DNA from: Verrucomicrobiota bacterium
GTDB lineage: Bacteria > Verrucomicrobiota > Kiritimatiellia > JAAZAB01
Direction of reading: 5' to 3'
Assembly (NCBI GenBank): GCA_018896395.1
Contig: JAHIMN010000240.1
Coordinates: 1-5,972, forward strand
Length of the DNA: 5,972 nucleotides
Shown: piece after piece, positions 1 through 5,119 of the stretch
Position numbering within the stretch: the first letter of the stretch is position 1
Layout of the letters: the number at the start of each line of letters is the position of its first letter
Notes under the pieces: generated by a model
The model's database searches: none
What the model saw: only the letters and a program-made list of their open reading frames with translations
Told to the model about the DNA's origin: nothing
Program-made: the position numbers and the translations under genes

Positions 1-294
1 GGTTTTTATCGTGTCCGGGTTGCCGTCCGCTCCATATTTGGCGAAGGAATCGCTCCATTGGCCGGTGGAGGCACAGTGAATGACATTGCCCTGGCGGGTA
101 TATATTCCGCTGGGTTGCCATAACTGGCTGGCTTGCACGGTGACCAGATGCTCTTCCGGTCGGTCCGGATTCGCCCGGGGCGTCGTGCAACCGGCGATGG
201 CCAGTCCCAGCAGGAGGCAGAAGCAGACATGTAAAAACGTTGAGCATAGAGCGTCGAGCGTCGAGCGGTAAGCATTAAATAATCTGCTGTACAT
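1..294 (-). CDS. Lipoprotein with PA-IL/LecA-like N-terminal domain (3' end outside window)
   Basis: The frame from ATG at 294 is open for 98 codons to base 1, with no stop in the window. It begins with a basic n-region, then a hydrophobic core (about residues 20-35) ending in the lipobox L-A-I-A-G-C with the lipidation Cys at residue 36, so the product should be exported by Sec and lipidated. After a short polar linker (TTPRANPDRPEEH) comes VTVQASQLWQPSGIYTRQGN followed by a Gly-Gln-Trp turn and a YGADGNP segment. The W-x-x-(S/T)-G-I, then G-x-W, then G-x-D-G order is what I know from PA-IL/LecA-like galactose-binding beta-sandwich domains; that family call is by eye. Start: ATG 294 has a purine-rich SD-like tract (305-313); an in-frame ATG at 315 is possible but has no such tract. 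The n-region is longer than usual because a heptamer repeat lies inside it. The gene follows serC with a 197-nt gap and may have its own promoter. Its neighbour gives no clue to function. Confidence 0.72.
   Translation of the reverse strand, partial: MYSRLFNAYRSTLDALCSTFLHVCFCLLLGLAIAGCTTPRANPDRPEEHLVTVQASQLWQPSGIYTRQGNVIHCASTGQWSDSFAKYGADGNPDTIKT
242..276. repeat. Five tandem degenerate heptamers (GAGCGTC type)
   Basis: On the plus strand five 7-nt units follow each other without gaps: GAGCATA, GAGCGTC, GAGCGTC, GAGCGGT, AAGCATT. The array overlaps codons 7-18 of the lipoprotein gene and encodes part of the n-region of its signal peptide (about N-A-Y-R-S-T-L-D-A-L-C-S). Its shape resembles the short tandemly repeated heptamers described in some bacteria, but I cannot say that it belongs to that class. 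Confidence 0.75.
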
Positions 295-304
295 ATCTGT
301 TTGG

Positions 305-313
305 CTTCTCTCC
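305..313 (-). promoter_or_regulatory. Putative ribosome-binding site of the lipoprotein gene
   Basis: The minus strand reads GGAGAGAAG, ending 10 nt before the ATG at 294. It is the only purine-rich SD-like tract near the start and favours 294 over the in-frame ATG at 315, whose upstream bases (CTGTCAAAATTC) contain none. Confidence 0.45.
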
Positions 314-322
314 ATGAATTTT

Positions 323-467
323 GACAGGATTAACAAGATTTACAGGATTTTTAGGCAATCATAGCGCAACCGATAATTTTTTTCGTGATGGACGAGTATT
401 CTATTTTGCAATCCTGTTCATGCCACAGGCAGACCCACCTCTGGCGGAAAATTCTGTTAATCCTGTC
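323..467. repeat. Intergenic inverted-repeat element with ACAGGATT motifs
   Basis: The outer arms are GACAGGATTAACAAGATT (323-340) and AATTCTGTTAATCCTGTC (450-467); the second matches the reverse complement of the first at 16 of 18 positions, including 13 consecutive bases. A second inner pair, ACAGGATT (342-349) and AATCCTGT (410-417), is also inverted. So each half carries two copies of the core and the whole 145 nt is a nested imperfect palindrome filling most of the serC-lipoprotein gap. Similar 'GGATTAACAAGATTTACAGGATT' strings recur in many environmental genomes as interspersed repeats, from memory only. No ORF or transposase lies inside it. Confidence 0.7.
398..426 (-). promoter_or_regulatory. 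Possible sigma70-type promoter for the lipoprotein gene
   Basis: On the minus strand GTGGCA (421-426, 4 of 6 matches to TTGACA) is separated by 17 nt from TAGAAT (398-403, 5 of 6 matches to TATAAT). It points at the lipoprotein gene and would give a leader of about 95 nt containing the left arms of the inverted repeat. The fit could be chance, and the sigma factor preference of this organism is unknown. Confidence 0.25.
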
Positions 468-491
468 GTAACTCACTCCGCATAAAAACCA

Positions 492-1568
492 TCAGCCGTT
501 CTTCTTTTCGAATTCCTTCATGAACGCCACCAGGGCTTCGACGCCTTCCACGGGGCAGGCGTTGTAAACCGAAGCCCGAGCGCCTCCGACTGACCGGTGC
601 CCTTTCAGGCCTTTCAGTCCCTGCTTGGATGCTTCCTTAACGAACGTTTCTTCCAGCGCTTCATTAAGCAGTCGGAAGGTGATATTCATATCGGAGCGGC
701 ACTCACGTTTGGCCGTCCCCTTGTAAAAGCCACCGGCATCCAGCATGGCATAGATAAGGCCGGCCTTTTCCACGTTTTGACGATGCAATGCCGCCAAGCC
801 CTTCTTCAGGATCCAGCGCGAAACCAGCATCATGATATAAATGCTGAAACAGGGCGGGGTATTGTAAAGCGAATTTTCCTCAATAAATGTTTTATAGCGC
901 AAAATGGTCGGCACCGTGGGCGCGACCCGTTCGGCCAAATCCTTGCGGATCACCACCAGGGCGATGCCGGAAGGACCCAGGTTCTTCTGGGCGCCGGCAT
1001 AGACCAGTCCAAATTGATTAATGTCAAAGGGGCGCGAGAGGATGTCCGACGACATATCCGCCACGAGCGGGGACAAGGTTTTAGGGAATGTTTTCCATTG
1101 TGCTCCGGAAATCGTTTCATTCGATGTCAGGTGCACATAGACGGCGCCGGGGGTCAGCTTGAGTTCGGCCGGGGCGGGGACGCGCGTGGGGATTTCCTTG
1201 CCGCAATCGGCGGCGACGTGTACCTGGCCGATATGGGCGGCTTCCTTGATCGCCTTGCCGGCCCAGGCGCCGGAATTGATATAATCGGCCGTCTGGCCTG
1301 CGCCCAGCAGGTTCATGGGTATCATGGCGAACTGCATGCTGGCGCCGCCGGCCACAAACAGCACGGCATAGTCATCGGAACAGACCAGCAATTGCTTATA
1401 GTTGGCCACGGCCTCGGCATGCACCGCGTCGTATTCCTTGCCACGGTGACTGCTCTCCAGGATGGACATGCCGGTGCCTTTGAAGTCCAGCAATTCGCGC
1501 TGGGCTTCCTGCAGGACTTCCAGTGGCAGAACGGCTGGGCCGGCATTGAAATTATAAACGCGCGACAT
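492..1568 (-). CDS. serC: Phosphoserine aminotransferase SerC
   Basis: Cytosolic PLP enzyme of the serine pathway: converts 3-phosphohydroxypyruvate plus glutamate to O-phosphoserine and 2-oxoglutarate, and can also act on the equivalent intermediate in vitamin B6 synthesis in some bacteria. The 358 residues match the usual length (about 360). Visible landmarks in order: N-terminal YNFNAGPA (5-12); SSHRGKEY with His41-Arg42, the substrate-phosphate region; GGAS (74-77) for the PLP phosphate; Trp102, which stacks on the cofactor ring; SNETISG (149-155); Asp171 of VADMSSD, which contacts the pyridine nitrogen; Lys195 in GAQKNLGPSG, the Schiff-base lysine; and the near-terminal GHRSVGGARASVYNA block. 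The ATG at 1568 has a consensus SD, AAGGAGG, 5 nt upstream. The gene is intact and ends with TGA. No serA partner lies within the window; the permease gene upstream ends 134 nt away, so joint transcription is possible but not shown. Class V neighbours such as 2-aminoethylphosphonate transaminase are unlikely given the SerC-specific C-terminal block. Confidence 0.96.
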   Translation of the reverse strand: MSRVYNFNAGPAVLPLEVLQEAQRELLDFKGTGMSILESSHRGKEYDAVHAEAVANYKQLLVCSDDYAVLFVAGGASMQFAMIPMNLLGAGQTADYINSGAWAGKAIKEAAHIGQVHVAADCGKEIPTRVPAPAELKLTPGAVYVHLTSNETISGAQWKTFPKTLSPLVADMSSDILSRPFDINQFGLVYAGAQKNLGPSGIALVVIRKDLAERVAPTVPTILRYKTFIEENSLYNTPPCFSIYIMMLVSRWILKKGLAALHRQNVEKAGLIYAMLDAGGFYKGTAKRECRSDMNITFRLLNEALEETFVKEASKQGLKGLKGHRSVGGARASVYNACPVEGVEALVAFMKEFEKKNG

Positions 1569-1573
1569 GGGAA

Positions 1574-1580
1574 CCTCCTT
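1574..1580 (-). promoter_or_regulatory. Strong ribosome-binding site of serC
   Basis: The minus strand reads AAGGAGG, followed by TTCCC and the ATG. This is a full-consensus SD with 5-nt spacing. It begins 1 nt after a 7-bp hairpin, so folding of that stem could affect access to it. Confidence 0.85.
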
Positions 1581-1581
1581 G

Positions 1582-1599
1582 TGCGGGCAAGAGCCCGCA
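1582..1599 (-). promoter_or_regulatory. Seven-bp hairpin in the serC leader
   Basis: TGCGGGC (1582-1588) and GCCCGCA (1593-1599) are perfect inverted copies separated by 4 nt. In the minus-strand transcript this gives a GC-rich stem-loop with a UCUU loop just upstream of the SD. No U-run follows, so it is not a standard terminator. A role in serC translation or message stability is inference; a remnant of an intergenic repeat is equally possible. Confidence 0.5.
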
Positions 1600-1605
1600 T
1601 ATTAA

Positions 1606-1640
1606 TTTATGATTTATGATGACTGATGACGGATGACGGA
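1606..1640. repeat. Five tandem degenerate heptamers (TGACGGA/TTTATGA type)
   Basis: On the plus strand: TTTATGA, TTTATGA, TGACTGA, TGACGGA, TGACGGA, with no gap between units. The period is exactly 7 nt across 35 nt, the same period and length as the array at 242-276 but with different bases. It fills the middle of the permease-serC gap. Confidence 0.75.
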
Positions 1641-1668
1641 ATTATGTTGAGAAGTGGATGGAATGCAA
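1641..1668 (-). promoter_or_regulatory. Weak candidate promoter for serC
   Basis: On the minus strand TTGCAT (1663-1668, 3 of 6 matches to the -35 consensus) is followed after 16 nt by CATAAT (1641-1646, 5 of 6 matches to the -10). Transcription would start near or inside the heptamer array. The -35 match is poor, so this is only a lead on whether serC is transcribed apart from the transporter operon. Confidence 0.18.
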
Positions 1669-1702
1669 GCGGCATCTTACTACAGCCTATATAGCTGAGT
1701 AG

Positions 1703-3394
1703 TTACAGCCGGAAAACTGCTCCCAGCCGTTGGCCCAGCAGGCGATTGGTCAACAGCAGGGTTATACCAAGGAATAACATAGACCAGACGCCGAGCGCGG
1801 CCGCCAGGTAGGGTCCGTTACCCAGCACCTGGAACAGTTCGTAGAGCGCTTTGGTGATGGGGAAATAGGCCTGTTTCTGGGCCAGCATCAGCGAATCCGA
1901 AACCTCCAGCATGGCAAAGCTGAAAGCCAGCAGGCCGCCGGCCATCAGGTTGGCGCTGATCAAGGGCAAGGTGACCCGGGCGACGGTCCGCACCGGCGGA
2001 CAGCCGAGATTTTCGGCCGCTTCTTCCAGCGATGCCGAAATCTGTTGCAGGCCGGCCACCGCCGCGCGCACCACATAAGGCAGACGGCGCACCGCATAGG
2101 CAATGATCAGCAGAACGGTCGGATTCTCGGTCGGATTCAGGCCGGCAAACAGACGGCCGGGCTGGCTCATGGTGATATAGCCGAAGGCCAGCACGATGCC
2201 GGGGACCGCCAGCGGGAGCATAATCAGTGTATCCAGCGCGCCACGCCAGCGCAAGGAACTACGGACAATGACCACAGCCGCGGCGACCCCCAGGATGAGG
2301 TCGGCGCCCATGGCCAGCAGGGAGTAATAACAACTATTGCGGATACTGGGCAGGGTGAGGCCGTGTCCAAGCGCCTGGCGATACCATTCGAGGGTCCATT
2401 GCGAGGGTGCCACAGAACGATACCAGGCCTGGCTGAAGCTTGTGAGGATTACGCCGATATGTGGCAGGATCGCCAGCAGGAACACGATCGTGAACAGGCC
2501 GAACGCTGCGCCGGCGCGCGCGCCGCTCAGCTGTTGCGTGCTTCCCGCGGTGCTTCCCTTGGCCATCATCTCGTAGCTGGATCGACCGAACACTCCTTTG
2601 CCAAGAACATAGAACCCAGCCGAAGCCACCAGCATGACCACGACCAGTGCATACGGTAACGGGCTGGCGCCTATATCCTGGATGCCGTTATAAATCTGTA
2701 CGGCGGTTACCCGCGGATAGTCGAACATGAGCGGCGTGCCCAATTCGGTAAACGACCAGATAAAGACCAGGGTGCCCCCGGCAAACAGGCCGGGCATTAT
2801 CAACGGCAGGGTGATGCGCCGGAAACGCCGCCAGCCGGCGCACCCCAGATTTTCGGATGCTTCTTCCAGCGACGGATCAACATTGGCGATGGCCGCCACT
2901 GCGTTGAGATAAAAAATGGGATACAGGTGCAGGGCTTCTGTGACGGCCACCGCCCAGAACCGGCCGCGGCCCAGCCAGTCAACGGCCTGGGACCAGTCAA
3001 TCAGATGCAGATTGACCAGGACGGCGTTAATTACGCCGTAAGTTCCCAGGATCTGGCGGATGCCGATGGCGCCCACAAATGGCGGCAGGATCATGGGCAG
3101 AAGGATCAGGCCGGTCAGCCATGCTTTGCCCCAAAAATCGAACCGCGCCGCCAGCACTGCCAGTGGCAAGGCCATGCACACTACCAGGAGCGTTGTGACG
3201 ACGGCCAGCGCCAGGCTGTTGCGCAAGCCTTCTATATACAGAGGGTTTCGAAAAAGTTCTCCAAAAAAGGCCAGGGTCCATTGGCGGTTGAACACGAAGG
3301 CGCTTTTCACTGTCAACGCCAGCGGCCAGAAAAAGAACAGGCCCAGCAGGCTCAGGATGGCCGCCGCGATCAGAATGGCACCGGTGTTTTTCAT
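1703..3394 (-). CDS. ABC importer permease, two fused membrane domains (FbpB-like)
   Basis: Inner-membrane channel of a binding-protein-dependent importer. The 563 residues contain two homologous halves, each of the BPD_transp_1 type, about 60-265 and 355-550, with roughly 12 hydrophobic segments in total (first near 7-28, last near 528-550). Each half has an EAA loop that docks on the ATPase: SLEEASENLGC near 175-185, followed by ITLPLI, and SLEEAAENLGC near 455-465, followed by VTLPLI; they lie exactly 280 residues apart. Fused permeases of this length are typical of the ferric iron FbpB/AfuB group, and also occur in relatives that carry phosphonates or other anions, so the family does not settle the substrate. 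The ATG at 3394 has no purine-rich SD upstream (the bases before it are TATTTCATCC), and I see no better ATG, GTG or TTG start in frame just upstream. The binding-protein gene lies 160 nt upstream with a repeat between; the ATPase gene precedes that. The gene ends in TAA and is intact. Confidence 0.92.
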   Translation of the reverse strand: MKNTGAILIAAAILSLLGLFFFWPLALTVKSAFVFNRQWTLAFFGELFRNPLYIEGLRNSLALAVVTTLLVVCMALPLAVLAARFDFWGKAWLTGLILLPMILPPFVGAIGIRQILGTYGVINAVLVNLHLIDWSQAVDWLGRGRFWAVAVTEALHLYPIFYLNAVAAIANVDPSLEEASENLGCAGWRRFRRITLPLIMPGLFAGGTLVFIWSFTELGTPLMFDYPRVTAVQIYNGIQDIGASPLPYALVVVMLVASAGFYVLGKGVFGRSSYEMMAKGSTAGSTQQLSGARAGAAFGLFTIVFLLAILPHIGVILTSFSQAWYRSVAPSQWTLEWYRQALGHGLTLPSIRNSCYYSLLAMGADLILGVAAAVVIVRSSLRWRGALDTLIMLPLAVPGIVLAFGYITMSQPGRLFAGLNPTENPTVLLIIAYAVRRLPYVVRAAVAGLQQISASLEEAAENLGCPPVRTVARVTLPLISANLMAGGLLAFSFAMLEVSDSLMLAQKQAYFPITKALYELFQVLGNGPYLAAALGVWSMLFLGITLLLTNRLLGQRLGAVFRL

Positions 3395-3460
3395 GGATGA
3401 AATACGATAAAGTCGTCCGCCAATAAACGCAAAAACAACCCAAGTAATTCAAGCCTTTTT

Positions 3461-3540
3461 ACCCGCTAAATACGCGAAATGACGCGAAAATAAATTCAGA
3501 ATAAAAATCTTCCTTTTCCCTGCGCGTCCTTTAGCGTGGT
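3461..3540. repeat. Imperfect palindromic repeat between binding-protein and permease genes
   Basis: The left arm, ACCCGCTAAATACGCG (3461-3476), pairs with the right arm, CGCGTCCTTTAGCGTGGT (3523-3540): ACC/GGT, CGCTAAA/TTTAGCG and ACGCG/CGCGT, interrupted by small bulges. The left arm also continues as a direct repeat, ACGCGAAAT then ACGCGAAAAT (3472-3480 and 3482-3491). The AT-rich centre could form the loop. The motif resembles 'TTCGCGTATTTAGCGGG'-like strings that I recall as scattered repeats in environmental genomes; no open frame or transposase is present. The remainder of this 160-nt gap shows nothing clear. Confidence 0.6.
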
Positions 3541-3554
3541 TCGCGGGCCGTTCT

Positions 3555-5108
3555 TCAATTTCCTTGCAGCTCCGCCAGGTCGCGGGCCTGCCGGTACTGG
3601 TTCCTGAAAAAAAGAATCCATTCCCGTGTCAACCGCGCTTCGGTTAATTTGTCATTCAGTTGTTGCGCGGTGACCGCCAGGGCTTGGGGGTATTCTGCGT
3701 TGGGCGGCAGGGCCATGAAGGCGGCAAAAGCGTCCGGACAGGCGGCGGGACCGCCATTGCGGTTTATGGCCTCCCAGGCGCTGGTTAGTTCCGCATGCGT
3801 ATCAATACACTGGGTTCGAATCAATGTTCGGATGAGCGCAAACAGCGGTCCGGTCCAGGCGGCCTGATACGTGAAGCCGCCGCCCTGCGTATAAGGCAGG
3901 GCGGTTGGATCGGACATCGTCTGCAGAAAGGGAGGCGCATACATATCTTTGCGGATCGGGAGCCGGCGCAGAGCGTAGCGCTCCGGACCGCCGGGTTCGC
4001 CCGCGCGCGTGTTCCAGAGCTGTTGTCCTTCCGGGCTGAGGCAGAAATCAATGAACCGCTCCGCCAGCTTGCGATGCGGGGCGCCCCGCACGAGACTGAT
4101 CGGATCCACCGATAATGAGGATCCGCCGATGGGCGTGATATAAATCATGCGATCGGAGTGTTCGTTACGGGCAATCATTTCGCTTTCAAATCGTCCGTAA
4201 AAATCAATGCACATGCCGGCGGCCGCGGCGCCCTGGGCGACATCGAGCGGTACTTTGCTGGCGGAGTCGGTAAAGTAACGGGCATTGGCGCCGATCCGGC
4301 GGATGACCCCGAATGCGCGTCGCCACCCGGCGGCCAGATCCTCCGGTGCGGCCGACGCCGCCGGTGCGGCCGACGCCGCCGGTGCGGCCGATGCCGCCGG
4401 TGCGGCCTGCCCGGCCGGAACACCGCGCTTGGTTAGTTCGGCCAGCAGTTGCTCCTGGATCAGCATTTCAAACGCTTTGTTGATGGACCCGCTTTTGGTG
4501 GGATCGGCCAGTGCCACCAGGCGGTAATAGCTAAAATCGGTCAGGTCGGTCCAGCCTTGCGGCGCCCGGAGGATGCCGTGGTCCGCGAGCACATCTTGAT
4601 TCCAGCAGATGCCGAAACTGCTGAGACAGCATCCATACCAGCGGTCCAAAGGATCGTAAAACACCTCGCCGGAAAATGTGGCCGGGATGATGGCGTCGGT
4701 CAGCCACTCCGGATGACGCTGGCGCAGGCCGCATGGGGACGTATGTCCTTTGCGGGCCTGCTGGGCATGGTCGTACGCTCCGCCGCCAAAGAATAAATCA
4801 ATGCCGATGCCGATGCTGCCCACCCGCTCGGCGGCGGCAAATGCGCTGTCGAGATACCGGACGATTTCACTGGTACCGCCAATGTTCCGCCAGTCGATCA
4901 CCACGGCTTCGCCAAAACGCGCACGGTGCCAGCGTTGAAAGGCCCGATCGAATTCATACCGCACGGCCTCATTATGCGGACTCAGGATCACGAGTTTGCG
5001 GGCGCCGGTGGGCACTGCTTCGCGCTTTGGCTGGAGCAGGAACGGCACCAGGAGCACGCTGGCCAATGCCAGGAATAATAAAAGGGCGGGGATGTTGGGT
5101 CGGTTCAT
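3555..5108 (-). CDS. Membrane-anchored ABC importer solute-binding protein (FbpA-like)
   Basis: Extracytoplasmic ligand-binding subunit of the importer. The 517 residues start with a hydrophobic segment (about 8-25) after a short polar n-region. There is no lipobox and no clear signal-peptidase site before QPKREAVPTGARK, so it may stay tethered by an uncleaved N-terminal helix. Family marks: VILSPHNE (40-47) as the first strand; WYGCCLSSFGICWNQDVL (157-174); ALADPTKSGSINKAFEMLIQ (199-218), the usual hinge block of iron(III)/AfuA-type binding proteins; VPLDVAQGAAAAGMCIDFYG (286-305); and RKLAERFIDFCLSPEGQQLW (346-365). At the place where ferric-binding proteins often have a Tyr-Tyr pair I see only Tyr304 in DFYGRF, so iron is not assured. 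Residues 238-255 are AASAAP repeated three times, a surface-type linker absent from the usual fold. Start: ATG 5108 with GGAG 7 nt upstream, inside the end of the ATPase gene. It is longer than most relatives (about 340-400), partly through the linker and the C-terminal tail. Confidence 0.85.
   Translation of the reverse strand: MNRPNIPALLLFLALASVLLVPFLLQPKREAVPTGARKLVILSPHNEAVRYEFDRAFQRWHRARFGEAVVIDWRNIGGTSEIVRYLDSAFAAAERVGSIGIGIDLFFGGGAYDHAQQARKGHTSPCGLRQRHPEWLTDAIIPATFSGEVFYDPLDRWYGCCLSSFGICWNQDVLADHGILRAPQGWTDLTDFSYYRLVALADPTKSGSINKAFEMLIQEQLLAELTKRGVPAGQAAPAASAAPAASAAPAASAAPEDLAAGWRRAFGVIRRIGANARYFTDSASKVPLDVAQGAAAAGMCIDFYGRFESEMIARNEHSDRMIYITPIGGSSLSVDPISLVRGAPHRKLAERFIDFCLSPEGQQLWNTRAGEPGGPERYALRRLPIRKDMYAPPFLQTMSDPTALPYTQGGGFTYQAAWTGPLFALIRTLIRTQCIDTHAELTSAWEAINRNGGPAACPDAFAAFMALPPNAEYPQALAVTAQQLNDKLTEARLTREWILFFRNQYRQARDLAELQGN
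4345..4407. repeat. In-frame 18-nt tandem repeat, 3.5 copies
   Basis: Units GGTGCGGCCGACGCCGCC at 4345-4362 and 4363-4380, a copy with one C-to-T change at 4381-4398 and a 9-nt partial copy at 4399-4407. On the coding strand each unit encodes Ala-Ala-Ser-Ala-Ala-Pro. Because the unit is 18 nt, gain or loss of copies keeps the reading frame of the binding protein. The near identity of the copies points to recent slippage expansion. Confidence 0.92.
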
Positions 5109-5119
5109 GGCATCACTCC
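5106..5119 (-). promoter_or_regulatory. Overlapping stop, RBS and start at the ATPase/binding-protein junction
   Basis: The minus strand reads GGAGTGATGCCATG: GGAG (5116-5119) serves as SD and contains the last ATPase codon (GAG); TGA (5113-5115) ends the ATPase; ATG (5106-5108) starts the binding protein 7 nt after the SD. The compact layout supports cotranscription and translational coupling of the two genes. Confidence 0.8.

Noticed and set aside
6..275. Closed minus-strand reading frame of 89 codons at the left edge
   Set aside because: It overlaps the lipoprotein frame, is rich in Arg and Pro with no domain-like pattern, and lacks the lipobox and LecA-like motif seen in the neighbouring frame.
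242..276. Heptamer array as a CRISPR array
   Set aside because: The units are contiguous 7-mers with no spacers and no cas genes nearby.
477..491. T-run just after the serC stop as an intrinsic terminator
   Set aside because: A short T-run is present on the minus strand, but no GC-rich stem precedes it.
597..1619. 340-codon plus-strand frame antisense to serC
   Set aside because: It mirrors serC almost fully; its product is Gly/His/Gln-rich with no recognisable family, which fits a shadow of a GC-rich gene. serC shows all its catalytic residues on the other strand.
1683..1697. CAGC...GCTG inverted repeat just after the permease stop, as a terminator
   Set aside because: The stem has only 4 bp with a 7-nt AT loop and no U-run follows on the minus strand.
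2045..2659. 204-codon plus-strand frame inside the permease gene
   Set aside because: The product is a His/Gln/Arg-rich reverse-strand image of transmembrane codons and resembles no family; the permease frame on the minus strand is intact.
3027..3452. 141-codon minus-strand frame overlapping the permease start
   Set aside because: It is out of frame with the permease and runs across the repeat-containing spacer; its translation lacks membrane segments where the permease frame has them.
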